From NCBI GenBank assembly GCA_030765045.1, contig CM060964.1:149164705-149228704 (forward strand): DNA of 64,000 bases, in the 5' to 3' direction. Positions 33,832 to 46,084 of this stretch are shown here, one piece after another. Source of the stretch: Tenodera sinensis (taxonomy: Eukaryota > Arthropoda > Insecta > Mantodea > Mantidae). The notes beneath the pieces were generated by a model that worked only from the letters and a program-made list of their open reading frames with translations, ran no database searches and was not told the DNA's origin. The translations under genes were made by a program, and so were the position numbers. The stretch's first letter is position 1. Every line of letters starts with the position of its first letter.

Positions 33832-35583
33832 ATGACGGACAAAGAACAAGAACTTAAGAAACTTAAACGAAAACGTACCACTCAGCGCCATAATTGTACA
33901 CGGTTTGCAACATCTTTAAATGGCAGTAATGACTCTACAGATCCAGCTGAGATCGAACACATCAGCGATCGTCTTCAGGATACTTTAAACATGTTACTCA
34001 CCTTAGATGACTATATTCATGACATGTTAACAGACGAAGAATACGAAGCAGACGCACAGACTTGCGAAGAATATTTAGACAGATCGAAGCGCGCACTTCA
34101 GCACGCCAAAACCCTCCTTACAAAGAAGAAAGACAAGCCTGGTGTGCTTTCTACTACTAATAACTATTCTGACGGTATACCCACGGTCATACAAGGGGTT
34201 AAACTACCCACAATACGGCTCGAACCCTTTTCCGGTGATATAGAAACTTGGTGCAGGTTCTGGGAACAGTTCCAGTCCTCAGTTGACAAGAACCCCACAA
34301 TATCTGACATAAATAAGCACGTGTTTCTAAGAGGATACCTCGAAGGAGAGCCAAAGCGACTCATAGATGGCATAGCCGTGAGCGCAGATACCTATGAACA
34401 GACGAAAAAGATACTTGTAGCACGATACGGAGACAAGGATAGAATAATCCAGGCCCACCTTGACTTCCTGGAAAATTTAAGACCTGCTTTGTCGGAAAGT
34501 CCTCAAGAGTTGAACTCGACGTACGTGGAGTGTCATCGCAGAGTACAAGCCGTCATAGCCCTAGGGGAAGATGTAAACCTATACGGACGTATATTGGCTC
34601 CAAAAATCCTACGAGCTTTTCCAGCTGAAATTTGCAGACGCTGGCTAATACACGCAAAGCGAGAAAACATTACAGAAGGTCACATGATGTCATTAATGGC
34701 GTTTCTCAATGAAGAGGTAGAGGGATCGCTAACAACTGAGAAGATCAGAGGAGAAACCACCACGTCCGCTCCATCCTTCTATACTCCGACAGCGGCCACT
34801 CTTCAAATTTCTGCAAAAAGGGAAAAATCAAAACCGAGATGGAAGAAAACCATAAATCCATTCTGCGTCTTTTGTGAAAATAAAGGCCACTGGGCCCAAG
34901 AATGTAAAGAAATAACCAACCTGGAAGACAGAATACAAAAGCTCAGACTTTCCACGCGATGTTTTCTTTGCCTTAACAGAGGACACACTGTCCACCAGTG
35001 CAACAAGAAAGGACAAGTTTCTTGCTCAAATTGCAAGCAACTTCATCACATATTCGTCTGTAACGCCAATAACACGCCACCCACTACTGTCAGCAAAATT
35101 CAAGTGGCAACATCACATTTATCATTTCTCCAAACTGCTCGTGTGTGGATCAAAGAGCCCACGGTAATTTCTAAACTCACACGATGTATCCTGGATGCTG
35201 GAAGTCAATCCAGCTTCATTGCACAGGTTCTAGTAGACACTCTCAAACTAAACGTAACTGACATGCGAGACCTATCGGTGAAATCATTTGAAGCAACGTC
35301 CACTGGTTCCCAACTTCGACGGCTTGTTCAGTTTGACATTATCGGATTTTCAACAAGGAAAACCGTCACTCTCACGGCCTTTGAAAGTGACAACACTTAT
35401 TCATCGCATCCAAGTGTCACCCAGGACTTCAGTAATCTAACGCTTGCTGATCCGGGAACTAACAACGAAGAACTTCCTATTGAGATATTAATAGGTGCTG
35501 ACCATTACTGGAAGATAGTAAAAATGGAACAGCCAATGCCAATAACGCCTTCACTTGTACTGCTTCCTACAGTCTTCGGCTGA
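33832..35583 (+). pseudogene. Bel/Pao gag and protease region
   Basis: 583 codons from the ATG at 33832; an upstream in-frame ATG at 33721 lies in leader-like sequence. The Gag part has a coiled, charged N-terminus and a DUF1759-like segment (LPTIRLEPFSGDIETWCRFW). Two C-x2-C-x4-H-x4-C knuckles (CVFCENKGHWAQEC, CFLCLNRGHTVHQC) and a third Cys/His cluster (CSNCKQLHHIFVC) follow. The aspartic protease starts at ILDAGSQSSFI. The TGA at 35581-35583 replaces the conserved Trp of the FGW motif that opens the RT part, so it is a mutation, not the natural end. Confidence 0.85.
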
Positions 35584-38500
35584 GTTCTGACAGGTAACCG
35601 GCCCGGAGCTTCAGTTAATCACGTTACGACCTACCACATCTCAACCACTGACTGCGAAATATCCGATGAATCCATGAGACAGTTCTGGGATCTGGAAACA
35701 ATTGGTATTCGAGAGACACATGGCAGACAAATGTCCGGGAAAGATGCAACTATCCTACATGAATTCCACAAAACATACTGTATCCAAGACGGTAGAAGAG
35801 TTGTATCACTTCCACGTAAAAAGAGCGTAATTTTGTCAAAAGCCTGCCAATAGCTGAGAGAAGATTCCAGATTCTTGAGCACCGAATGCAACACGATTCG
35901 GTTTTCAAGGCAATGTACCACGCACACATGTTGGACTACATCGTAAAGGAACAAGTCGAAATAGCTCCAACGAACGAGACTCCCGGAAACGTCTTCTATC
36001 TACCACATCACGCAGTCAAGAAGCAAAAGAAAGATGGCACTAAATGGAGGATCGTGTTCGATGCCTCTTCTCATGAGCGAGGCCAACCGGCGTTGAACGA
36101 CGCACTAGAAATGGGACCTAATCTCCTACCCGAAATCGTAGCGACGTTACTCAGATTCAGAGTGTATCCAACTGCCCTTGTCTGCGATGGCAGTCAAGCA
36201 TTCTTACAGCTAACTCTACATGAGAACGATAGGGATCTAACAAGATTTCTATGGTACCGAGTGGAACCTCATGTTGATGGAATTACGCAGGCGAGCACGG
36301 ACATTGTACCGTAACGCTTCAGACGATTGCCGTTTGGACTTACCAGTAGCCCGTTCCTCCTTTCGGCAACCTTGCGAGAACTTGCAGCCATGTATCATGA
36401 GAAGTACCCAACTGCAGCACAACTTCTAGACAGCTGTACCTTTATGGACGATTTTGCAGCCAGCGTAGATAATGATAACTTAGCAGTTACCGTTTATTAT
36501 GAACTTATAGCTCTACTTCGACACATCAAACTCCCATTGTCGAAATGGTTTACGAATTCCCTACCACTCAGAGAAATATGGAGAGCAGAAGGTCAAGAGG
36601 TGAAATCAGAAACATGGGTTCTCGGTGTTAACTGGAATGCACAGTCGGACTTACTCTTTGCCACTCCAGAGGACATTACTCACGAACTAGTAGACAAACC
36701 AGCAACTAAACGCCTGCTTCTACGTGTTACAGCCAGATTTTATGACCCACTTGGTTTGTTTTCACCAGTACTGATCATCGGCAAGATTCTCTTTCAGGAC
36801 ACCTGGTGTAAGGGATTAAAATGGGATAGTATCTTACCAGTTGATCTTGGCCAGAGATGGCAAGCCTGGAATTCAAATCTGTCGTACTTGTCCTCTATTC
36901 AGGTTCCAAGATGGATTGGTGTATCCACATTAAGCGATAATCTGTCTGTCCATGTGTTTTGTGATGCTTCAGAAAGAGCATATGGCGCTGTACTATACGT
37001 TCGGTCAACCACTGACAACACTTGCAATGTCAAACTTGTCTTCAGCAAAAATAGGTTATCACCTGTGAAGAGAGTAACACTTCCCAGACTGGAATTACTT
37101 GCAGCCTTGGTTGGATCACGTCTTCTTCGCTACTTCTGCAAGGAAACTGGAATTGATTCCTCTTGTGCCACCTTATGGAGCGACTCGGCCGTCACTTTGG
37201 GCTGGATTCGCAACAATCCAAATCGATGGAAAACCTTCGTTTGCAACCGTGTGACCGAAATTCATACGTATACTTTGTCTAGGCAATGGAGACACTGTCC
37301 CGGCATCGAGAATCCTGCAAACTACCTCTCAAGAGGACTACAAGCAAAAGAGCTGTCTTTGAAGGATTCATGGTGGAAGGGGCCTTCTTGGCTTGTCCAA
37401 CATCCTAACTCGTGGCCTCGTGATATCACTGTGCCGGACACGGCTCTACCAGAAGAAAAGAAGATCTCTCAAGTCCTTGTTGTTACAGCCCCAGAAACAC
37501 TGTTCAGAGCGTCACGCTACAGTTCATACTGGAAAATATTACATGTCACAGCGTGGATTCTTCGCTTTGTAAGATGCATAAAAGAGAAAAGAAAGGGATG
37601 TGTCAACTATTTATCTGCAGAAGAAACAGAGACAGCAAGGATGTATTGGATACGTCAGGTGCAACGGGAATGCTTCGGTACTGAACTAGCATCCTTGAAG
37701 AAAAGTAAACCACTGCCGAAATCTTCCAAGATTTTTCGATTTAATCCCTTCCTGCGTGATATTATTCGCCTTGGGGGACGTCTACAATTCGCAGATCTGA
37801 CAAATTATGAAAGACATCCAGTGCTTTTAGACGGATCACATGCATTCACATACCTTCTTATCAGACAGACTCACATCAGGCTTCATCACATGGGTGTTCG
37901 TGTAATACTAGAAGAGCTTCGCTCGGAATTTTGGATTTTGCGAGCTCGACAGGTGATCAAAAAGGTCTTGCATGAATGTCTACCATGCAAAATATCCCAC
38001 AAGAAGAGGTGTGAAGAGATCGAAGCCCCATTGCCATTCGATCGTGTTCGTTCTACTCGACCATTTGCCGTGACTGGCATCGACTTTGCTGGCCCACTCT
38101 ATATCAAATCGGGGAACGAGATGAAGAAAGCTTACATCGTTGTGTTTACATGTGCAACGGTACGAGCTATACACTTAGAATTGGCTACGGACCTATCTAC
38201 TGACAAATTTTTAATGGCATTCCAGCGATTTGTGGGACGCCGAGGAGTACCACGAATCATATACTCTGACAACGCTCAAACTTTTCAAGCAGCAAATAGA
38301 GAGCTTCAACTGTCAAAAGTTCTCACCGATCCGAAAACGCATGAATATCTAGCGCATCACAACGTGACCTGGAAGTTCATAGCTCCACGGGCGGCTTCGT
38401 GGGGAGGATGGTGGGAAAGGATGATCGGTTCCACCAAGCGCTGTCTCAGAAAGGTACTTGGTCGATCACAGGTCGATGAAGAGGGACTCAACACTGTTCT

Positions 38501-38984
38501 GATCAGCATCGAAGCCACCCTAAATTCACGTCCCATTGTACAAGACGGGAGCAACCTTGAAGCTCTTACACCTTCCCATTTCCTCAACGGAGAGAAACTC
38601 ACGACCATTCCGAACGGACCTGAGCCTGACGGAAGAAAAGATCTTACGAAGGAATTCCGAAAGAAGATGAAAATCTCCGAAGACTTCTGGCGAAGGTGGA
38701 AAAAGGAATACCTCCTGCAACTGCGGAGTTACCACGAGGTTAAGTGTCCAGCCGGCAAACATCCGAAACTGCGAGTTGGAGACGTCGCCCTCCTGCAAGA
38801 AGACGTCCTACCCAGACACATGTGGAAGAGAGCCCGAGTCGACGAAGTACTACAAGGGAGAGATGGCCGAGTGAGGACAGCCATCCTGCGTCTACCCGAT
38901 GGTACGAGGATCAGTCGACCGGTACAACTGGTGATTCCACTGGAAATCGACCAGGGTGGGGAGGATGTTGAGGACACAGAGTAG
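35584..38984 (+). pseudogene. Bel/Pao reverse transcriptase, RNase H and integrase
   Basis: After the TGA the same frame continues to a TAG near 35851. A frameshift near 35880 moves to the frame of 35886-36314, a TAA at 36312 interrupts the RT, and the rest (36315-38984) is open for about 890 codons. RT: motif A Asp in ALVCDGSQAF, LPFGLTSSPF, and the catalytic box FMDD near 36444. RNase H begins VFCDASERAYGA. The integrase has the H-H-C-C finger (LHHMG...CLPC) and the D, D, E residues in TGIDFAGP, YSDNAQTF and WWERMIG. Few changes elsewhere, consistent with recent decay. Confidence 0.9.
38955..38965 (+). other. Polypurine tract of the Bel/Pao element
   Basis: ggtggggagga lies directly before the 3' LTR (one T inside). 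It serves as the primer for plus-strand DNA synthesis in LTR elements. It overlaps the last integrase codons; the frame runs into the LTR to a TAG at 38982. Confidence 0.75.
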
Positions 38985-39132
38985 CTGAGGACATCTACCG
39001 TCAGTGATTATAACCAAGTAGTTGTTGTTGACGCCACCAGATGCGTTTTTGTTCTTGCTTTGTTTTTGTAAAAATAAAGAGAGTTTAAGTATGGAGACCT
39101 AGCTGTTTGTGTACGTTATTTATACTACGACA
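38966..39132 (+). repeat. Bel/Pao 3' LTR
   Basis: Same length as the 5' LTR. By eye it differs at three positions (gtaac/gtagc, ccaaata/ccaagta, ttattc/ttattt). Followed by the second aagtg copy. Confidence 0.95.
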
Positions 39133-39137
39133 AAGTG

Positions 39138-39458
39138 TAACACATTTTTAATCCCTTTTTGAGGTTTTAAACCTGTTTTTAACGGGGATACATTTTACCT
39201 TTCAATGTTTAAACAATTTTGTATTTTAGTTTTTTTTAGGTTTCAACTTTTACCTCTTTTTAGTGCGTTGCTCTTCAGGGTTTTATTTTATCATGTTAAT
39301 CTGTAAGCTGAGGTTTTTTAGCTGTTTACGGTTTTTAGTTGTTATTTTAAGGTTCAACTTTTAGCCTGAAAAGTTAATGAGTGTTTTTAAATTTTAAACT
39401 TTGACCTAGGGCCCAAATGACCTAGCTGTCGACGGGCCCTTAAACCCCACTCACTCAC
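39138..39458 (+). mobile_element. A10 (right part): stop codon, 3'UTR, hairpin and tail
   Basis: It begins with the displaced TAA stop and has a T-rich 3'UTR. Hairpin blocks lie at 39409-39414 and 39434-39439 with the 19-nt loop, then ttaaaccc and cactcactcac. The host LTR resumes with the second ttttcaagtgac. Confidence 0.9.
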
Positions 39459-39470
39459 TTTTCAAGTGAC

Positions 39471-39540
39471 TTCCCTGCACCCGCAAGTTTCACCGAAAAG
39501 AACCGACTAGGCTAACCGAGCGACGAGAACGACCGCTGCA
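39471..39540 (+). repeat. Gypsy-like 5' LTR, right part
   Basis: Continues the LTR (ttccctgcacccgcaag...accgctgca) and aligns with 63533-63599. Ends in CA. Confidence 0.75.
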
Positions 39541-39720
39541 TATTCGCGCCCAACGACTACGGCACGATAGGGACTTCGAAAGGAAGATATTGGCACCAGC
39601 TCAATATTTTAGAACTTAGCGACCGTGGTTAGAGAGAGAAAGACGATTGGATTAGGTCATGGGAAGGAAGCAGTACTACACGACAACATGACGTTCAGGA
39701 CTGGAAATTCCAACCAGGAC
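39541..39720 (+). other. 5' internal remnant of the Gypsy-like element with primer-binding site
   Basis: Four bases after the LTR lies cgcgcccaacgactac, close to the tggcgcccaacg form of a tRNA-Lys primer site. The remaining 160 bp are leader-like and non-coding. A11 starts at 39721 with its complete 5' end. Confidence 0.55.
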
Positions 39721-40664
39721 CCCTCCGAAGGAGTGTCGCCTTGCCGTGGCGGAGGGACTCAGTACCCGAACCAGACGGCCTGCTAAGTGTGTGTTTGTGA
39801 CCACTGGTAGGCAAGTGGTGAGGGGAGGCTAAGAACATTCCAAACGGGTAGATGAGGCTCGGTAGTCTTGGTCGACGACTCATCTAGGAGAAGAGGACTC
39901 CGAAATCAAACTCCCCCAGGGGAAACTACCACGGTAGGTCCGGGAGTGGCGTACCCGGGGCCCCGAGCTGCTCACCATCATTTCAACCCTTCATAGTCAT
40001 TAACAGTGCCACGTGCAGCGTTTTATGTTGCTTTTTATATCACCCTCTTCCTCTTCTAGGCTTATTCTGATTATTAGTTTGTAAGTTCCTAGATTTATAA
40101 CTCCTGTCTCACCAGCAGGGATCTTTCCTATCTCCGTGGTCCTGTCCCACGGTTTTCAGCGCGGCCCCCGACTTGTGTGCTCTTCGGAGGTCTCAGGTGC
40201 GAAGGTTGTGCGGACCCTTCACACTGCCCCCATGTGTAGCCTTAGGTGCGGAGCCCGTCCACACGTCATGTACACCCACGTAGCTCCTTGAGGGCACGGC
40301 CGGTGTTAATCTCCCGACGGCCGTGTGCCGTCGGGTTAGTATCACCGGCCGGAGGTGTTACCGCTGACGGAGCCCCGGTGTAATCAACTCGAAGTCCCCT
40401 GAATCCACGTTGACTCCGTTGAGGCAGCGTGGCCTAAAGCGGGGAGCCACAGGCGGTTATTCCTGTGGTGGGGGCATAAAGCCGGGGTGTCATGTGCTGA
40501 ACGGTTTACCCATGCGGACAAGCAGTGGAGATCGGAGGGTAGCTCCTCTGAAGTAAGTCTTGAAGTCAGTCATGGAGGGGTCTTCATGGCGGCACAGACC
40601 GAGGAGATTTTGGTGTCTTTTATCCTTTGACCCCCGGATGGCAGGCTGACGCCGACAGTTCCGG

Positions 40665-41835
40665 ATGGGGGTCCAATTAATAATGCATCCGCGCAAACCC
40701 TCCTCATTCGACACGTTTTTGGTTTTGACTTTGGCCTGTGACGGGAAAACGGTAAAGGATCTTAGCCCCTTCTATATTAAACGGGAAGTTGACCGAATCT
40801 GTGGCCCTGTGAAAAATGCGACCAGAATACCTGACGGTACGCTATTGATAGAGGTGATTACTGCACACCAGTCGCAGAAACTGCTGAAAGCGAGTTTATT
40901 GGGCTCCTACCCTATCCGGCTAGTCCCACATAAAACACTGAATACTTGCAGAGGACTTGTCACCACCTCCAGTCCTGATGGTCTGTCTAATGAAGAGATA
41001 GTCACCTGCCTTTCAGATCAACGGGTGTGTCAGGCGTACCGTCTCACTCGAAAACAGAATGGAAAAGTGATAGATTTACGCACTGTGTTTTTGACATTTA
41101 AGGGTACTCAGTTACCCGAGTACATCTTCTGCGGCTACGAGCGTGCCGCAGTTCGGCAGTATGTACCGAACCCTATGCGCTGTTTTCATAGTCAGAAGTT
41201 CGGCACCCATCCTGCTACTTGTGAGCGTTGTGGACTACCATACCATGAGGGCACGGCTTGCACCCGTGACCCTTACTGCGTTAACTGTGAAGGGAGTCAT
41301 CCATCCAGCTCGCGACAGTGTCCGAAGTTTCTCGAGGAAAAGTGTATCCAGGAGCTGCACGTGAAAGAAAGCCTGACGTTTGTTGAAGCGCGTCGTCGCT
41401 TTCAACAACTGCAACCTGCTACCACCACAGGTTTTGCATCCGCTGTTCGTCGCCCTCCTGTAAACACTGTTGCTATACAGCATGTACCCGTCGCAGATGC
41501 TTCGACACAAACAGTTTTACCGGCGAGCACCTCTCCACCGCGTCGTGCAAGATGTAGTTGCACCAGCAACTACATCTTCCGCTGTGCAGACACACGCTCA
41601 CCAGCCGTCCACAAGCAGAGGCTACACCGTATTGCTTGTTCCCACAAATCGTTCGCGACCTAAACATCGGGCGAGTAGTCGTACCTCCACGAAGTCCCGC
41701 TGCCGCTCCGTGAGCCGCCGGGGATCTTCTGACTCCCGAAGTTCCGAAGAGTCGCCTGAGGACAGTGAAAAGCCCATCATTGGTCCCAAGTGCGCCAAGG
41801 TTAAGATGAAGAAAAAGATAAAGACTATGCCTTAA
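40665..41835 (+). pseudogene. A11 ORF1, one frameshift and damaged first knuckle
   Basis: Starts MGVQLIMHPRKPSSFD. The frame is open to about 41540, then needs a shift to the frame ending at TAA 41833-41835. The first zinc knuckle is lost by substitution and a small deletion (CFHSQKFGTHPATC), while the second (CERCGLPYHEGTAC) and third (CVNCEGSHPSSSRQC) are kept. The Ser/Arg block and Lys-rich end are present. ORF2 begins 10 nt later. Confidence 0.85.
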
Positions 41836-41845
41836 ACTTTTTATT

Positions 41846-42941
41846 ATGGAAATAATTCAGTGGAATGTTAATGGGTACCGGGCCCGCGCCCCGGACATAC
41901 AACATTTAGTTTGGCACCATTCGCCTTCAATCGTCTGTCTACAAGAAACCCATCTGAAGCCTAACCACGCCTTACATCTTCGTGGTTTTTCGGCATTTAG
42001 ACATGACTCTGCAGCTTCTCGACGAGCAAGCGGTGGTGTTGCTACTCTGGTGGCGCATACCATCTCAGCCACAAGCATCCCGCTAAACACGCCGCTGCAA
42101 GCTGTAGCAGTGCGTGCCCAGTTGCAGGGCCTGAGTCTGTCAATTTCTAATGTCTATCTGCCACCGGTCAGTGTCTTACACAAGAACGACCTTCGGGCGC
42201 TTTTGGCTCAGATTCCGCCACCGCTTATCCTCCTTGAGGATCTGAATGCCAAACACACTTTATGGGGCTCCGACACTGAAGATGCTCGTGGGTGCCTTGT
42301 AGCAGACGTTTGCGATATGTCCGGCCTCCTTTTGTCGAACACTGGTGCCCCTACCTTTTTATCATCTGTCTATGGTACCTATTCCGCCTTAGACGTTAGC
42401 TTCTGCAGCCCGTCACTGGTACCACTCATTGATTGGTCGGTGCTCTCCGAAGTCTTTGGCAGTGATCATTTTCCCATTAACATCCACATAACTGGTTTCC
42501 ATCCTATTCCAACACAATACCCCCACTGGATTATTTCCAAGGCTGACTGGGGGAAATTTCGTTCCCTCATTCACCTTACCGACGACGGTTTTACCACCAT
42601 TGACAACATGGTGGAGTATTTTACATGTTCAGTCCTGCTTGAAGCAAATTCCAGCATTCCTCGGGGTTCTACTACACCTCGTCATATTCCCGTGCCTTGG
42701 TGGTCCGAGGAACGTCGTTTGTCTGTTAAAGCCCGCAAACGGGCTCTGCGAGTTTTCAGTGAGCATCCTACGGAAGAGAACTTCATTGCCTTTAAGCGTG
42801 TGCGTGCCCGGGCGCGTTTTGTACTTCGCAGTGCAAAACGCACATCCTGGGTAACTTACGTCTCTTCCCTCTCTCGACGCACTTCAACACAAAGGTTGTG
42901 GACTGCGGTTCGGCGTATGTACGGCAAGTGTCGCAGGACGA
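41846..42941 (+). pseudogene. A11 ORF2, N-terminal part (endonuclease)
   Basis: Open from the ATG at 41846 to the A12 insertion. The endonuclease has QWNVNGYRAR, VCLQETHLKP and GSDHFPI, but LLEDLNAKH instead of LGDLNAKH (Gly to Glu beside the catalytic Asp). The linker to RT follows (RLWTAVRRMYGKCRRT). The reading frame continues at 46085 when A12 and one duplication copy are skipped; the spacing is consistent with no frame change. Confidence 0.9.
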
Positions 42942-45900
42942 GTGAGTGAGTGAGTAGTGGGGTTTACGGGCCCGTCGACAACTAGGTCATTAGGGCCCGA
43001 AGTCCAATGTAAAAGCAATCAAAGAAAATAAAACCTCACCCCCTTTAAAGCTAAAAAGTGAAAGTTAAAATACCTAAAAATGAACGTTAAAACCACTAAA
43101 AAGAGAGCTAAAACAGGTAAAAAAGGAAAATTAAAAACCAATAAAACCATATTACGAAAACCCTAAACTACTTATACTATTGAAAAAGGGTAAAAACACG
43201 AGTAAAACATCCTAAAAGTATTTTTCCGCCAAGATAAAAGAAACCTTACACTTGCTTACCAAAATCGATACGCGCAACAAACCGCAGTACTGTATTTACA
43301 GCTGCTGGGTCGTTGCCTAACATGGTGCACAGTGTAAGACCCAGGCCAAAGGACTGGCGCTCACGAGCATACCGCGTACAATCAGTAAGGACATGTGCAA
43401 CGGAGAGTGGGACATTGCACGTCGCACAAACAGGCTCTGGATCACCGCTCAAAAGGTGTGCATGCGTGGCTCGAGTGTGGCCTATCCTCAGGCGGGTTAA
43501 AATCACCTCCTCACGCCTGGAATCCCTGCAAGATGTTTGCCAGAGTTGTACCGTGTCCTTGATTGTCCGTAACTGAGTGCCAGATAACGCTTCCCAAGAT
43601 TGTTGCCAGAGAGTAAATAGATGGCGACGGAAGTACTTCTGCACATCTATATAGGGTAGCGTACGGGTGGAATATTCCGGAAGGCGACATGCAGACTTCG
43701 CAGGCGCATCAACCGCCTCGTTGCCCGGAATACCCACATGACCTGGGATCCACGTAAAAACGAACTGGTATCCGCGAGATAACAACTGAGATAAAAGTGT
43801 CTGTATTTTAATAATTGATGCCGAGTTGCCAACAAATTGTTGCAGCGCCTGAAGAGCGCTCAGGGAGTCGCAACACACAATAAAATGTCCAGGAACTGAA
43901 CGGGAGATAAAAAGTAAGAAATAAAAGATGGCAAACAGCTCGGCGGTAAAAACTGAACTGGCGTCTGGAAGGCGGTATGTGTGAACCTCACCGTTGTATA
44001 TAAATGCGGAACCCGTCGTACTACCCAACTGGGAGCCATCGGTGAATACCGGTGTATAAGTCCGGTATCGGCCCAGAACTGCGGTGAAGAGTTGACGGAA
44101 CACCGAAGGAGGGGTAGCAGTCTTTGGACAGCCCGACAGCTCCAGGTCAAAGCGTGCACGCTGGAGCTGCCAGGGAGGACAGTGGCCAAATGAATGCCGC
44201 TCTACAACTGGCAGTCGGAGGGCGTTTGCGACAAGTAGTTCTTGAAACCTGATGCCACTTGGACGGGAGATTGTTTTATTCCGCATATAACGGTGCGCGA
44301 GGTCTGGACGCAATACAGGTGGAAACGAAGGATGACCTGGATGAGCGGCCAACCTTGCCACATAAGAACAAAGTAACAATGAGCGTCGAACAGACAGTGG
44401 AGGTTCGCCAGAATCAGCATACAGACAATCCACTCTACTTGTGCGGAAAGCCCCAGTAGCGAGACGGATACCAGTGTGATGAATTGTGTCTAAAAGGCGG
44501 AGTTTAGAGGCTGATGCAGAGCCATAGATAAAACAGCCGTAGTCTAATTTGGACCGTACCAGTGAGCGATACAACCTCAACATTACCGTGCGATCGCCGC
44601 CCCAAGATGCCCCAGACAGGACCCTGAGTACCCGAAGCGAGCGACCGCAGGAAGCACGAAGGTGACGTATATGGTGCTCCCATGTGAGTTTGCTGTCGAG
44701 GTGTAAGCCCAAGAACTTCAGGTGCGGAACAAATGGAAGACGTGTGCCTCGCAAATAAAGATCAGGAGGAGGGTGTACACCACGGAGTCGGTGAAAGTGG
44801 AGACACTGTGTTTTCGTAGGGGAAAACCGAAAGCCGGTGCGAGACGCCCACTCGGCGATGGATGTTATGGTCATCTGCAGTTGACGCTCGATGTGCTCCA
44901 AACTATAAGAGCGATAGTATATCGCAAAGTCGTCAACATACAGCGACATCGGGATTCCACTACGAACAGCGCTGGTGATGCCATTAATGGCAACGGCGAA
45001 AAGCGTAACGCTGAGAATCGACCCTTGGGGTACACCATTCTCCTGAAACTTCTCTTGGGAGAGCGTGTTGCCTATGCGGACACGAAAACGGCGAATTAGT
45101 AAAAAGTTAAAAATAAAAAACGACAAGTTACCGCGTAAACCATAACCGTGTAGAGTACGGAGAATGCCATAGCGCTATGTAGTGTCCTAGGCCTTCTCCA
45201 GATCAAAGAAGACACCCACGACATGCTGCTTCAAGAGAAATGCATTCTGTATGTAAGCCTCCATGCTTGTCAGATTGTCGACACTAGAGCGATGGCGACG
45301 AAAACCGCACTGGACATTACTCAGCAGGTTATTCGTCTCTAGCCACCACACTAAACGAGTGTTGATCATACGTTCGAGGGTCTTGCAAACGACACTCGCT
45401 AGGCAAATAGGGCGGTAGCTAGAGGCAAGTGCCCGGTCTTTGCCGGGCCGAGGTATAGGGATGATGATACCCTCGCGCCAGGAAGACGGGTAAACCCGCT
45501 GGAGCCAGATTCGGTTATAGATGCTCAGCAGGAAGGAAAGAGCCTGAGGTGGTAGGTGAAGCAACATTTGTCGGTGGATGTCATCCGGACCGGGAGAAGA
45601 GTCATGCGCCAGAGACAAGGAGTGCGTCAGCTCTGCTATGCTAAAAGGCGTGTTGTATGGTTCACTACCGTCGCTGTTAAAATTAAGAACTATCCGCTCC
45701 GCAGATTCCTTGATAGCTAAAAACGACCTATCGTAACTTTGGGTTTGGCTGGTAGCAGAGAAAGATTCGGCAAGGGCGTCGGCGATAGCCTGCTCGTTGG
45801 TGTAATAAGAGCCCTGTACGGCAAGACCGGGAATAATCGTCCGGCGACACTTGCCGTACATACGCCGAACCGCAGTCCACACCCTTTGTGTTGAAGTGCG

Positions 45901-46074
45901 TCGAGAGAGGGAAGAGACGTAAGTTACCCAGCATGTGCGTTTTGCACTGCGAAGTACAAAACGCGCCCGGGCACGCACACGCTTAAAGGCAATGAAGTTC
46001 TCTTCCGTAGGATGTGCACTGAAAACTCGCAGAGCCCGTTTGCGGGCTTTAACAGCCAAACGACATTCCTCGGA
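42942..46074 (-). mobile_element. A12: family A copy inserted in A11 in reverse orientation
   Basis: 5'-truncated (begins tccgaggaatgtcg, SEECRLAVKAR) and complete at the 3' end. Hairpin blocks at 42993-42998 and 42968-42973, then taaacccc and a tail actactcactcactcac read on the minus strand. Flanked by the 10-bp duplication cgcaggacga (42932-42941, 46075-46084). The insertion point is ordinary coding sequence with no CACT repeat, so the tail was brought or made by the element. Confidence 0.95.
43246..46073 (-). pseudogene. A12 ORF2 (RT, RNase H, C-terminal CCHC), two nonsense codons
   Basis: Reading on the minus strand from about 46073, the frame is open except for two TAGs at 45187-45189 and 45175-45177. 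They lie in the AYDTTWRYG motif A region (Tyr and Trp in sisters). The YVDDFAIYY box, NGVPQGSILS, FTDGSQLGS, AELFAIF, GHVGIPGNEA and the CATCNVPLSVAHVLTDC end are present. The endonuclease is missing through 5' truncation. Stop TAA at 43246-43248. Confidence 0.9.
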
Positions 46075-46084
46075 CGCAGGACGA

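Larger units (their letters stand above)
33206..39132 (+). mobile_element. Bel/Pao LTR retrotransposon
   Basis: 5927 bp with 167-bp LTRs (33206-33372, 38966-39132) that differ at three positions by eye, and a 5-bp target duplication aagtg (33201-33205, 39133-39137). Order: LTR, primer-binding site, leader, gag with protease, RT, RNase H, integrase, purine tract, LTR. This protease-RT-RNase H-integrase order with a Peptidase_A17-type arrangement is that of Bel/Pao. The coding region has stops and a frameshift, so this copy is not autonomous. Confidence 0.95.
39721..42941 (+). mobile_element. A11 (left part): family A 5'UTR, ORF1, ORF2 start
   Basis: The 5' end is intact: ccctccg (39721-39727) and cggaggg (39750-39756), identical in placement to A8. 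The leader runs to 40664. The copy is interrupted in ORF2 after cgcaggacga (42932-42941), which recurs at 46075-46084 after the inverted element A12. Confidence 0.9.

Noticed and set aside
38744..38971. Overlapping short frame in the integrase region
   Set aside because: Shadow of the integrase reading frame; composition follows the antisense and shifted codons.
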